DNA of 64,000 bases from Atherinomorus stipes (GCA_023101725.1 JALJCO010000010.1:1-64000); one strand, 5' to 3'. Shown: positions 37,879 to 48,669, numbered from the stretch's first letter. Made by a program: numbers and translations. Notes: generated by a model from the sequence alone, not told the origin.

Positions 37879-38865
37879 CTGCACATCCAGCAGCCCCTCT
37901 GCGTGAAAGGGAAACTTGCTCCGAGCCGCTTTCGTCCACAGTCGCCCTGTCTTTTCATCCTGCCTGATGCAAGATCGGTACATCGGTTAGAAGCAACTGG
38001 CAGCACACGTTTCGCACTTGTTCAGAGGACACTCTGGGCTGCTGAAGTTGAGGAAGCCCCTGGGGGACTTTAATTCACTTTCACATGTCTGTATTAAAAG
38101 GGACAATAAAGACTTTTTTTATGCCACCTTTCACTATGATTCTGTGCAGAGAGAAAGGCCTGATGATGCAGCAGATGTCCTCATCAAACACAACTTTCTA
38201 TTTATAGTCACCCTTTTGTGTCAACACACGCAGCATCTTTCTATATAAAAAGGAAGGACGCTGCACTGACAGATACCAAGTAATTACATGCTTCCAGTGC
38301 TGTTGAATGATAATCTTGTATCTCAAACACCAGCTATTTTAAATGTTCTTTTATTTAAATGTTTTACGTAAACGTGCAAGGAAAAAATTGGAGAAAATCC
38401 ATTGAAACTGGAGTCAGAAGGCATTCAGAGAGCAACAGCACTATATATTGCGCACATTTGCACTACAGCATCCCTGCAAAACACCAGATTTTTTTTTTCA
38501 CAGTGCTTTTGTTTAGTTACTTTTTGACTGAATCCATGTAGGAAAGCGACAGTTGTTAATACATGTCTGTACATACTGTATATAAAATGGGATATACTTT
38601 TGTAAATGGAGTTGATTGATGGATTAAAATGTTTTCATTTTCTGCCTAAGTGCGTTTGTCTGTCTTTTCGTGTTCGTGCAGCTGGTGGTATTCATTTACA
38701 AGCTTCCAGCCTCTCTTTCATATCGGACAAAGCTGGCACGAGCACTGACAAGAACAGATGATACTGTGTGAGTGAGGCTTTTGTCTTTATTAAAATGTGC
38801 CTTTTACATTCACTGCAAGTTTCACAACCCTGCAGTGCTGCCTGTAATTTTTTGATGCCATTTAA
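37879..38865. promoter_or_regulatory. eda 3' UTR and tnfsf13b upstream region
   Basis: A 987-bp gap separates the eda stop from the tnfsf13b start and must hold the eda 3' UTR and the next promoter. From memory, regulatory variation affecting armour plates in stickleback maps downstream of Eda near this gap. No specific site is claimed. Confidence 0.4.
38105..38110 (+). other. Candidate eda poly(A) signal
   Basis: AATAAA lies 227 bp after the eda stop codon. Use of the site is not shown; later ATTAAA-type motifs near 38,622 are alternatives. Confidence 0.45.
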
Positions 38866-39186
38866 ATGAGTTCCATCTTGAGAGGCAGCGAGAGGATAGT
38901 TCCTCATTTAGAAACTAATTTTGAAACTGTAGGTTTCCGGCGTTTACTGATGTGTGACCTCACCCGTTTGAGTAACTTGGGGAGTCTTACGAGTCTCAAT
39001 ATGCTTCATAATGCATTATTATCGCTAACGGCGTTTATGTTTTGTCTCAGCCTTTTCCTGGTGCACAGAGCCAGTGTTTTACAAAGAGATTTTCGCAAAC
39101 TCCAAGGGGACATTATTCTACAATTAAATCAGCAACGTTCTGAGGGAGTCGATGGGAAAATGGCCAAGATGTCTAAAACAAGGGAG
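38866..39186 (+). CDS. tnfsf13b: tnfsf13b exon 1 (cytoplasmic tail and anchor)
   Basis: Encodes residues 1-107, with a long N-terminal cytoplasmic part and the hydrophobic ALLSLTAFMFCLSLFLV anchor. Donor GAG/GTATGT in phase 0. Confidence 0.85.
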
Positions 39187-42100
39187 GTATGTCAATGATT
39201 ACGCAGGATGGAGTCATCTTGGACATTGTACTACTGAGATTTATGCCATTAGTGAGTATTCAGATAGCGCCGCAATAATAAATTTTATCTTAATGCTTTG
39301 TTTTCTCTCAGGACATGAAGCCAAGTGTTTTCCAAAGAGCTCAGAGTTCTCTGAAGATCTCTTCTAGGAGAGTAAAAAGGGAACAGAGCAGCTGCAGACG
39401 TGGGTTGGAGCTGAAAACTGAAAATGTGTTCATTAGTTACGGTCTGCTCTGGTAGTGAGACCATAAACAATATATGCTAAGTTAATAAAATTAAAGAATG
39501 ATGTTTGTTTCCCTCTCTTGCCAGCGCCAACATCATTCCTGCAGTTAAGAGCTAATACTAACAAACAACCAGACAGAAGAGGTAAAACTAAATTCAAATC
39601 TTTGGCTTAAGCTTCGCACCGTCTGCCATTATTTTGAGAAAGTGTGTCTTGCCTTTTCCCGAAGGAAATATAACAGTGATCCCCTGGACTGTTTCTGCGC
39701 AGCAAGGAAATACAATTTCACAAAGGGAAAACAGGATTGTTGTCCAAGAAGATGGTTATTACTTGGTGTTTGGACAAGTATTGTGTCACTCTAAATCAAG
39801 CATAACTAACCTGATATTACATATTATTTGTTCCAACTATTCACCCTAATGTTCTGCTTAATTCACAGGTTTTGTTCGAAAGTCCAAGCGCAGTCATGGG
39901 TTATGTCATTCGAAGTTGGAGCTCCACTAAAGCAGGGGAGACATCCAGAGAGCTCTTGCGTTGCCTTCAAGAGATGCCCAATGAAATTCCTGCCAATACG
40001 TGCTACACGGCAGGTCAGTGAGACACCGCCGCTGCTGGATTTAGTTGCCTTTGAACAAAACCAGAATGGCTGTTTTCACTCAGCAAGGTTGTGCCCTCAT
40101 AGCTGCTGTACGGGCATGAGAGTGGTTTCAATCCTGGTACAAATGGGCTTTTACCTGAGCACCTGTATTAGCTCGCTTTTAGCAATGACCTGCAGGCATT
40201 TAGAGTACATGAAAGCATAAAACACAAATGATATGATATGAATCATTAAATGAACTACAGTCTAACCCCTAAAGTGAATAACGCATCACATGTTAGACTG
40301 TAGTGTTATTATTTAGCCAAAAGTAAACCAAAAGACATACAGTTGTGTGGAAAAAGTGTTTTCCCCCTTCCTGATTTCTTTTTTTTTTTTTGCATGTTTG
40401 TCACACTTAAATGTTTTAGATCATCAAAAAAAATCCAAACACACATGGCCCTGTGTGAAAAAGTGATTACCCCCCGTTGAAACATAAATTAACTGTCGTT
40501 TATCACATCTTTGGAAAGCTGAGTTCAATTTCTCTAGCCACACCAAGGCCGAATTACTGCCACACTTGTTCTCAATCAAAAAAATCACTTAAATAGGATC
40601 TGCCTGACGAATTTAAGTTGACCAAAAGATCCTGAAAAGCTAGACATCATGCTGTGATCCAAAGAAATTCAGGAAAAATGAGAAACAAAGTAACTGTGAT
40701 CCATCAGTCTGTAAATGGTTACAAAGCCATTTCTAAAGCTTTGGGACTCCAGAGAACCACAGTGAGAGCCGTTATCCACAAATGGTGAAAGCATGGAACA
40801 GTGGTGAACCTTCCCAGGAGGGGCCGACAGACCAAAATTACCCCAAGAGCACAGCGACGACTCATCCAAGAGGTCACAAAAGATCGCAGAACAACATCCA
40901 AAGAACTGCAGGCCTCACTTGCCTCAATTAATGTCAGTGTTCATGACTCCACCATCAGAAAGAGACTGGGGGGCAAAAATGGCCTGCATGGCACATTCCA
41001 AGACCAAAACCACTGCTGAGCAAAAAAACCATGAAGGCTCATCTCAGTTTTGCCAGAAAGCATCTTGATGATCCCCAAGACTTTTGGAAAAATACTCTGT
41101 GGACTGACGAGACAAAAGTTGAACTTTTTGGAAGGTGAAGGTCCCATTACATCTGCCGTAAAAGTAACACGGCATTTCAGAAAAGGAACCCCCCCCCCCC
41201 ACCTTAGAAATAAAAATCTCCATTTAAAAATTGCATTTTGTGTTTACTTGTGTTATCTTTGTCTCGCATGTAAATCTGTTTGTTGATCTGAAGCATTCAA
41301 GTGTGACTAGCATGCAAAAAAAGTAAGAAATATGTATTTGTATTTTTTTTAAATGTATTTTTTTACAGTTATTTGGACTGAAGACTCATATTTAGCAGCA
41401 ATAATAAAACATTTTCCTCATGGTGTTATCAGGTTCTCACATCGTTTTAGAGGATAATTGCTCCACTCTTTTGTACAGTGTGGCCTAAATCTGAGATTAA
41501 TTTATGCCCAGCTATCGTAAGGTCCCACCAAGTTAATGTCTGGATTTTGACTGGATCATTGATTTTTTTTTCCTTTTATTATCATTCTGCTGGAGATTTG
41601 CTGCTGTGATTGGAATCCTTATGTTACTGCATGAGTTCATTTAAGCCAAGGCTTAGTTCTCAAACAGATGGCTCCGCATTTGACTGTATGATAGAGGAGT
41701 TCATGGTGGACTCAGTGATTTGCAAAGCTTAGGGTCCAAATCATCACCCCTCTGCTCCTTGAACTTGACAGCTGATATGAGCTCTTTGTGCTGCTATGCT
41801 GCGTTTGGCTTCCTCAAAAAGTGGCGCTTTGCATTTCATGGCCAAACATCTTCACAGTGGTCTTAAGTGTCCAAAAGAAATTGTTCCAGGAGTCTTGTGG
41901 TTTGTTTAGATGCAACTTTTCAAAGCTTAAGCTTTTCTGCCATACTTTTTTTTCTGAGAGAAGAGGCTTTCTCTTCATAACCGTTCCAAATAAGTTATCA
42001 TTGTTCAGTTTTTTTCTAATCAAACTTTAAAGGAACTTGAATATTTATCATGCTTACTGCGGCCTGTCGAGTCCGAAATGTAGTTCTTGTTTTTTGTAGT

Positions 42101-45100
42101 TTAGGGGTTCAAAGAAGGCTTCTTCGAAATACTGAATATTAACATGCTATTCATATTCATGCCAGGATCTGTGGGTATTAGTTCATTTTTTATTTATTTA
42201 GGTTTCTCTTTTACTGTGTTTGTTCTGTATTTACTTATACTACCTCATATCACCTGGTTTATTAGTTTATTAGCCTCCTCAGCAAATGCCATTTTGTTGC
42301 CAAACCCTTGTCAATCCTGTCTCAGTTTGCCTTCACACTCCCAGCTTTATTTCGATTGTTAGTCTGTTATCCTGCTGGCTGCAGTTCCTTTTGTTTCTTT
42401 AATGATACATTAGTTCCTTCATCCCTACTTTGTAGTCATGCATTTGGACCATCCTTGCTCTTTTTGAACCATTGTCAGATACGGGTACCTTTCCCAGGAT
42501 TACAGTGCATTCGGTAAACAATCAATTAAAATGATGTAAGTGTTTTTTCTCCTCATAAAAATGTCTGTGCAGTTTCAAGATCACATTTGGTTTAATGTTG
42601 CAGAAATTGTCTCGTTAACAAATAGAAAATGTCCCATTCCAGAAATATTAGCAACGGGGGGGGGCCGGCCCCCCCCCCCTCGAGGGGGAAAGTCCCGGGA
42701 AAAAAAAAAAAAAAAAAAATAACACAGTCCATACAAAAAAACACATGGGAATGATCAACTGCTGAGGTTTCTGTTCATATCTACAGTGTTTTCCCTCTGT
42801 AATGTCTTTTTTGATGTTAAACTAATTATTTTTATACATTAAAAGGTTTCATTTTAGGGAGACAGGTCATTTTTAAATAGATTTATATTCAGACACCAAT
42901 AAACGTGTTACTTGTCGTGAAAAATGTTTGCTGTTTTATTAGTATATTTTCTATTACTGAAAATTTCCCCCATGATATAGGCACAGGTTTTGTTTTTAGA
43001 AATGTTTGTATTAGATTTTTTTTAATCCCAAAATATATTGCTGTATTTGACATTTGGATGCCAAATTCGCCAGCTTCTGCCAAACTGAACCACTTATGGC
43101 CCTAAAACTGCATAAATACACATCTTAATACCATACATGTCATGTTTAATACACATGGTTTCTGAGATGTTTTGCATCACTTTATGGTGAAAACTTTGAT
43201 TAAAACCTTGTTGTACACAATGTGATACTTGTCTTCTGCCCCCTGGCGGATACCTTTTGCACTGCAATAAATCTTATACATCACATAGTAATAAACAGTA
43301 AATATACTAAAATTTTCTGTCTTTTTTTTTTTCTTTTACATTTGATCAAATGACCAAATAAAGACTTTGGATTTTTTAAAAAATTAACTTTTTTCTCCCC
43401 CAATTTTTGCTCTGGGTTAGGCTTTTAAGGGTTAAGAGCCCAGATATTATCTAAATGTTTTTCACACTTACAGTATATATACTTTTCAGTTTTCCATTGT
43501 TTCAAGATAAAAAAAAACAAACATTATAATTAGGTATTTTGTTTTTTTACATTGAAACTTTTCAATTATCAGTTTATGTAAAAGGCCAAATCTGACCTTT
43601 AAATTGTAACATTTAATGTGTATAGATAGTTAATCCTGACTGTCTTTGTGTAAATTGCTGTAATCCTGACTCTAATATGCAGGATTTCTCCTCTAAACAC
43701 AGCAAATTTGAAAGGTGAAATTCAACACCATCACACTTGCCCATAGTTTATATGGAAACCAGTAAAAGTGTTGGATTAATACCTTTCAAAATGTTAAAAT
43801 TACTAACAGTGTCACAGTGTTAATTAACTAACTAACACCAAGATGGAAAATAGTGACACCAAATTTGTGTTGTAAGTTACTTATGTATAACAAGTATAAT
43901 TTTATTTCTAATACTTTACCAAATTCTAGAGAAAGTAATAACAAGAATAGGAAACTTTTTTGTTTACCCCCTCCCTCAGCCCTGGTTCTCCAGCCCTAGG
44001 TCTCTACAGGTTGTGAGCTACAATCATAATCAGTATCCAGTTACAAAACATGCCTTTATAGGGAACCAAGTCTCAAGGATCAGTTACACTATATCCAGAT
44101 GTTTCAACAACACTCTCCGGTGTTAAATCTTACTACACCCACACAGCCGTAATTGTTCACCACAACCAGGGGCGCCTGCAGAGATATTCTTTAGGGGTGG
44201 CCAGAGAAAATAGTAGGGTAGCCAAGGGTTATTAAAGGATAACTTTAGTTAACTTTAGTTTAGTTTTTAGCCTTATTTGTTGGAATTTATACTTTACCTG
44301 CATTTACTCACCGATAACATTTTGGTATCACTCTGACTACTTTGGACGATATTTAGATTAGTTACGATTTGCGTATATCCATAATGGATGTGAAGGGGGC
44401 AAAATGAATGGGCCTGTATTAGGCATTATCTACAGCAAAACTCCTTCATTTCACCAATACTTTAAGACGAATGAACGAACCAACGAGTACTATTGTCCTG
44501 TGAGTTCAGATTTGGCTTGCTATAGTTGCACTACCAACTATTGTTATTCAGTGTGTGTGTGTGACAATTGACTTCACAAAACTTTGCTGTAACGACTTCG
44601 CCCACACTAAAACCCATAGCTGAAGACGGCCTCAGTTGTAACGTGAACAAACAAAACTGTGGTAGGCTACTGGTCCAATGAGGGCCGGGCTAATACATGT
44701 AGGTGCTAATGTGAAAGGGGCATTAGAAACTGGTTGGGGTGGTTCTGTTGGGTGGTGCCTTCCTAGATGAATTTACATAAGAAAGGCTGAGTTAATTAGG
44801 CATATCCCGCGGGGGACTATGCGGCAAAAGGGCAATGGCAAGAAACGGTAGGTCTGGTGTAATATTTTTTATTTATTTTATTTTTATTAGATTATCAATA
44901 TTTTGGTATCCAATATAAAGAAAGCATTCTGCGCCATGTTAATAGTACATAAATGTTGATATAAATGAAAAAAATATTATTTTTGCTAGGGTGGCCAGTG
45001 GGGTGGCCAGCTTTTTGTTCAGGGGGGCCCTGACCACCCCTGGCTACCCCTTGGGGTCGCCAGTGAGCACAACAGAGTTCATTGTGTTTGAATCAACCAT

Positions 45101-45665
45101 AGACCGTTAATAGAGAGGGACGAACCTTCTGCTACGTTACCCGTTGGTTTCTGAAGAGCTAAAAGTGAAGCCAGTTGGGCGTGTCCCATTGTCGCCATTT
45201 TGCCGTGTCACGTGTGTCGTCACTCCCGTAAAATACTATAATGGGCAAAGGCAAGGCCGCTCTGAGCCGTGGGCAAATGATTGACAGCTGACGTACTCTG
45301 GGCTAAACGCTAACCGTGCTAACTCGAAACTAACAGGAGCTAACGAAGATTAGTCCCCTAAGCTGTGGGGTAAAAGTAAGACACGCTTAGACTTGTTAGC
45401 TGCTTGGAATCAACACTGAAACTTTTAACACCAGAAATTTAACACTTTTGAAATTGCTGTGTAAAGATGAATATTTATCCAGGAAAAAAGGTGCAATGGA
45501 GACGTTTAGTTGAACTGCTACAGATTAGCTCATGTATTTTCCCTTACAGGCACCGTGCAGTTGCTTCAGGGGGATGAGCTGGAACTTGTGATTCCTTGTC
45601 GGCCAGCAGCGCTGATCTCTACGGAGGCAGACTCGACCTTTTTTGGTGTCATCCATCTAAACTGA
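38866..45665 (+). CDS. tnfsf13b: TNF superfamily ligand 13b (BAFF-like), complete
   Basis: Coding exons are 38866-39186, 39312-39399, 39525-39581, 39665-39777, 39869-40013 and 45550-45665; phases join cleanly to 279 residues (human BAFF 285, also six exons). A type II membrane protein: signal anchor at about 47-66; furin site RVKR at 127-130; then a TNF domain from about 157. BAFF hallmarks are TSFLQLRANT before the domain, ITVIPWTVS, the YYLVFGQVLF strand, a CLQEMPNEIPANTC disulfide segment (Cys225/Cys238, same spacing as human 232/245) and a FFGVIHLN end. BAFF supports B-cell survival through BAFF-R, TACI and BCMA. The flap loop is about two residues shorter than in human. Alternative: the related fish ligand BALM. 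Confidence 0.88.
39312..39399 (+). CDS. tnfsf13b: tnfsf13b exon 2 (furin site)
   Basis: Encodes 29 codons plus one base and carries SSRRVKREQ, the furin cleavage motif. The donor C/GTGGGT is needed to join the next exon in frame; reading on runs into TAG at about 39,453. Confidence 0.8.
39525..39581 (+). CDS. tnfsf13b: tnfsf13b exon 3 (linker to TNF domain)
   Basis: A 57-nt exon encoding TSFLQLRANTNKQPDRR, comparable to the CLQLIAD segment of human BAFF. Acceptor TTGCCAG; donor G/GTAAAA. Confidence 0.8.
39665..39777 (+). CDS. tnfsf13b: tnfsf13b exon 4 (TNF domain strands)
   Basis: Encodes GNITVIPWTVSAQQGN through YYLVFGQ. The donor is CAA/GTATTG, weaker than consensus, but the next exon continues VLFESP exactly as in BAFF. 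Confidence 0.88.
39869..40013 (+). CDS. tnfsf13b: tnfsf13b exon 5 (flap and disulfide region)
   Basis: Encodes VLFESPSAVMGYVIR through the CLQEMPNEIPANTC pair and CYTAG. Donor G/GTCAGT. It includes the loop equivalent to the BAFF flap that mediates 60-mer assembly in human; whether that works here cannot be read from sequence. Confidence 0.9.
40340..41188 (+). mobile_element. Truncated Tc1-like transposon in tnfsf13b intron 5
   Basis: It starts CAGTTGTGTGGAAAAAGTGT after TA, a familiar Tc1 end. It encodes an interrupted transposase with LPRRGRQTKITPRAQRRLIQ (DNA-binding part) and LWTDETKVELFG, the first catalytic Asp region. Homology stops at about 41,188 in a C-run, so the second catalytic Asp, the last catalytic residue and the right end are missing. 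Dead element. Confidence 0.85.
41800..42035 (-). mobile_element. Second Tc1-like transposase relic, minus strand
   Basis: The minus-strand frame at 41,814-42,023 reads IRKKLNNDNLFGTV, KRKPLLSEKK and LHLNKPQDSWNN, then a decayed version of the WTDET motif (WTLKT) and VKMFG. This is the middle of a Tc1-like transposase from a different subfamily and orientation than the one at 40,340. The catalytic Asp of the motif is mutated and the ends are not found. Confidence 0.8.
42650..42720. repeat. Abrupt G-run, C-run and A-run junction
   Basis: A run of G, then GGCCGGCC, a long C-run, CTCGAGGGGG and about 20 A follow one another within 70 bp. The pattern is unlike its surroundings and may be an assembly or sequencing artefact. 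It lies in tnfsf13b intron 5. Confidence 0.6.
42721..45549 (+). other. tnfsf13b intron 5, right part
   Basis: No exon is recognised before the last tnfsf13b exon. About 44,165-45,063 looks like a degenerate DNA transposon: it begins CAGGGGCGCCTGCAGAGATA and contains several GGGGTGGCCAG words near both ends. About 45,064-45,400 resembles another dispersed repeat. Confidence 0.45.
45550..45665 (+). CDS. tnfsf13b: tnfsf13b exon 6 (last TNF strands, stop)
   Basis: Encodes GTVQLLQGDELELVIPC through TFFGVIHLN and TGA. It is separated from exon 5 by 5.5 kb of repeat-rich intron, but the phase and the BAFF-like ending make the link secure. The 147-aa frame at 45,705 onward lies in the 3' UTR and is not a gene. 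Confidence 0.88.
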
Positions 45666-46377
45666 AACAAGATGGTACCAGGATGATAAACGTCAAGCAC
45701 ATGGTTGCAGGAAATGGAAGCTGACACAGAGCCGTGTGAGAGGATGCTGATAAAGGACTGGCAGCAGCAGGAATCCTGTTCAAACTTCTTATTAATCTGT
45801 GAAAAAGACAGAATGAACTTTTTTTTTAATGGTCTGACTGTGTCAAATGTCCTCTTTTTTCCCCCTTTTTTAAAAGTCGCTTTTCACATATTTCAGGTAG
45901 TCCTTCAATCCTGCCCCATGCTGTTCCTTTTGTGTGCTGCCAACATCCTTTCATCAGTCTATTTTAGCATCTCCTGCATCTCTTTATACCTCACCAGGGG
46001 CTTCCCTCCTGCTCCACCTACACACTGTTTATTTGTTCCTCTTGTCTATTTTAGAATCATTTCCGTTTTCCAAAGGCTATGTCAGGAACAAACAAACATA
46101 TATATTTATACCACTTTGAACTGGTTTTCCTGGTTGATTTCAGGCTAAACATCTCTGTAAGTACTTACTGCATCATAAACGTAAAGTTATGTGGAAAGTA
46201 TGCCTCATTACAAATAAATTTGCCTTTTATATTTTTATTTATATCTATTTAACATTTTTTATTTAATTTGCTCAATTTAAAACAGAAATGAAATTATCTT
46301 AAGAACTCTTTCTGATCCAAATTAGTCCACATTTCTAAAGCAAACAAGAGTTTTTACATCTGAATAGAGATATCCTC

Positions 46378-46383
46378 AATAAA
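46378..46383 (+). other. Candidate tnfsf13b poly(A) signal
   Basis: AATAAA about 715 bp after the tnfsf13b stop and about 175 bp before the lrrc32 start. An earlier AATAAA is at 46,213. Use is unproven. Confidence 0.35.
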
Positions 46384-46557
46384 GTCTTTATGATCTAAAC
46401 ATAGAATCCATCGTTTCCTATCTGGTTCCCACAGCTGTCCCCCACCCCACCCCCACACATTTTTTTTTTTTAAATGAGTTGCTATAAGAGGTAGTGTGTG
46501 TGTGCATGAGTCCTAACAACAGCATCGGTACAGTGTGGCAGCAGCAGCAGAGGGATA

Positions 46558-46635
46558 ATGTTCTCTAATCTCCTACTACTCTGGTCACTCAGCCATGACC
46601 TTTATATAACTGAAGGGACATTTTTTGCTCCAAAG
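46558..46635 (+). CDS. lrrc32: lrrc32 exon 1 (signal peptide)
   Basis: Encodes MFSNLLLLWSLSHDLYITEG and six more residues, ending AAG/GTAAGT in phase 0. The LLLLWSLS core is short for a signal peptide but is the only upstream ATG frame that joins the repeat exon. Confidence 0.7.
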
Positions 46636-48669
46636 GTAAGTTCAGGTTTGCCTGTGCGAATGCAAAACATAGCAGATTATCAAGTTCTTATATTCAGCCA
46701 ACTTGGTTTTGATATTTTAACGACAGCCAAGTCGTTTTTTTATTATTATTATTCTTTTCTTAATTATGATTAATGTCCTTTCCATTTCAAGCAGCAGTCC
46801 TGGAACAACCAGAACCTCTCCTCTGTCCCTGTGGGCTTGGATGTAAGGCTCAGAAGACTTGACCTGTCCAACAACTTCATCCGACAGTTGCACACACTTG
46901 CGTTGCCATACTTGGAGCAGCTGGACCTGAGCAACAACCAGCTGGATCTCATCTCTGAGGGGGCTTTTGAAAACCTGGCTCGGCTTGAACATTTGAATTT
47001 GTCCAGGAACGGGCTAAACATCAATGCTGGCAATAACAGCAAAGCCCTCCAGTCCCTCGGTAGGCTGAGAAGTTTGGACATATCAAGCAATGGTCTGAGT
47101 AATGACGCTGTGGAGCTGTACCTTCGACGCAAGTCTTCTCTTGATCAACTAAAGATGACTGGTAACGCTTTAACCAGACTTTCAAACAGCCTGTTCAGAG
47201 AGAATATACGTTTAAGGAGCATTACTATTGACGACAACCTGATATCAGAGATAGCTCCGAGGACGTTTGAACCAATGGACCAATTAGAGATGCTTAACTT
47301 GGCAAAAAATAATCTTGCACATATTTGTGACTTTAAACTGTATCAAGTTAAATATCTAAATCTCAGCAGGAATTCGGTGGAGTTTTTTGTTACACTTCAG
47401 AATGACCACCCGTACAGTCTTGAAATTCTTGATCTGAGCTACAACAAACTTCTTTACTTTCCAATTGTTCCAAAACTGAATCATCTGAGGTATCTTTATT
47501 TACAGAATAATATGCTTGGTGCCTTAAGTTCGGAGGCTGCGATGGTATCAGAGGCAAACTCTCTTTATAATGAGATTGTAAGAGAGGAAGTGGCTATGAA
47601 AAATAACCTACATGCCATCTGGAGGCAAATGCCACTGTCTTACATTGACCTGAGCTTTAACCACTTCACATCTTTTCCTCTTGAGACTTTGAGCCTCCTT
47701 TCATCATTAGAAACCCTGAATTTCAGCTACAACTGTCTGCAAAGCATCGATTGGAATGTAAGAAATTACAGTGATTCAGGGCTCATTCGTCAGCTTGTTT
47801 TTCACTCCTTAAAGCACCTTAACCTGCAAAGTAATGCTCTTGTATACATTTCCCCATTCTTTTTCAAAGCGCTCACACAAATCGAAACTTTAAACCTGCA
47901 AGACAATTTGATGCAGCCTTGTGCTCCTGCTGGCAATTTCAGCAGCTCCTTCTCAACGCAACGAATTAATCTCAGCACATCCTGCGCTGCATTTGGGCAG
48001 CTGAGGACTCTCAAACACCTCAATCTCAGAGAAAATAACATAATGGTACTACAGCCAAACACATTTCAGAGAACTGCTTTGGTTTCCCTTAACCTTGCAA
48101 AAAATCCACGCATGGAAATGCATGATGGGGCGCTAGATGGTGTGCAAGCAACTCTTCAGTCCCTGATTCTCAGTGAGATAAACATGAGCAGCTCCCATCT
48201 GTCTTTACCCTGCATGCCGGCATTAACACAACTGAATATATCAAACAACCGCCTTGACAAGATGCCCAACAGTTTAGACTGCTCTCCTTTGAAAGAAATT
48301 GACATAAGAAATAATTCTTTCATGACTTTAGACCATTCTTTGATTCACGCTTTATCCAAAAACCTCACTGTGATGTTTATTAGCGGGAATAAGTTCAACT
48401 GTTGCGCCAGTGGATGGCTGAAAGCCTTAAATGAGATGAAGATTACACTTCCTGACATCAGCAGAACCGAGTGCTTCACGCGTGTTCAAAACTTGGTAAT
48501 GACAGAATATCTAAGAAGTCCTTTATCGTATTGTTTGCCTCGTAATGAGGCACAGGAAGTCAATTTCGGACAAATGATTGTGATTGTTGTATTTCTAGTT
48601 GTGTTATTAACAGTGCTCATCATATTCAGCAGAAAACTGTGCTGCACACAAAAATCTTCTATGGTCTAA
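46558..48669 (+). CDS. lrrc32: LRRC32 (GARP)-like leucine-rich repeat membrane protein
   Basis: Two coding exons, 46558-46635 and 46795-48669, give 650 residues (human GARP 662). A short signal-peptide exon is followed by about 20 leucine-rich repeats, an LRRCT cap (GNKFNCCASGWL), one transmembrane helix at about 620-637 and a 13-residue tail. GARP-specific stretches include ICDFKLYQVKYLNLSRNSVE and NPRMEMHDGALDG, which fit LRRC32 better than its relative NRROS. GARP holds latent TGF-beta on the cell surface through disulfides. One linking cysteine is conserved (Cys340, in SYNC); the other site has His202 with a Cys two residues later (204). No LRRNT cysteine pair is encoded. The frame crosses 46,831 with GTG, an internal Val codon. 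Confidence 0.85.
46795..48669 (+). CDS. lrrc32: lrrc32 exon 2 (all LRRs, membrane helix, stop)
   Basis: A single 1.9-kb exon carries the whole ectodomain, as in mammalian LRRC32. The acceptor is a tandem GCAGCAG: the exon can begin at 46,795 (adding Gln) or 46,798. It ends TAA at 48,667-48,669. Confidence 0.9.
   Translation, partial: QSWNNQNLSSVPVGLDVRLRRLDLSNNFIRQLHTLALPYLEQLDLSNNQLDLISEGAFENLARLEHLNLSRNGLNINAGNNSKALQSLGRLRSLDISSNGLSNDAVELYLRRKSSLDQLKMTGNALTRLSNSLFRENIRLRSITIDDNLISEIAPRTFEPMDQLEMLNLAKNNLAHICDFKLYQVKYLNLSRNSVEFFVTLQNDHPYSLEILDLSYNKLLYFPIVPKLNHLRYLYLQNNMLGALSSEAAMVSEANSLYNEIVREEVAMKNNLHAIWRQMPLSYIDLSFNHFTSFPLETLSLLSSLETLNFSYNCLQSIDWNVRNYSDSGLIRQLVFHSLKHLNLQSNALVYISPFFFKALTQIETLNLQDNLMQPCAPAGNFSSSFSTQRINLSTSCAAFGQLRTLKHLNLRENNIMVLQPNTFQRTALVSLNLAKNPRMEMHDGALDGVQATLQSLILSEINMSSSHLSLPCMPALTQLNISNNRLDKMPNSLDCSPLKEIDIRNNSFMTLDHSLIHALSKNLTVMFISGNKFNCCASGWLKALNEMKITLPDISRTECFTRVQNLVMTEYLRSPLSYCLPRNEAQEVNFGQMIVIVVFLVVLLTVLIIFSRKLCCTQKSSMV

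Noticed and set aside
37531..37983. 150-aa minus-strand frame
   Set aside because: Lies over eda exon 8 and is a shadow of its GC-rich coding sequence.
45705..46148. 147-aa plus-strand frame after tnfsf13b
   Set aside because: Sits in the 3' UTR region, T-rich with hydrophobic filler and no family resemblance.
46831..48669. Starting the lrrc32 protein at 46,831
   Set aside because: The codon there is GTG inside a continuing frame; the signal-peptide exon at 46,558-46,635 and an acceptor at 46,794 give a complete, better supported start.
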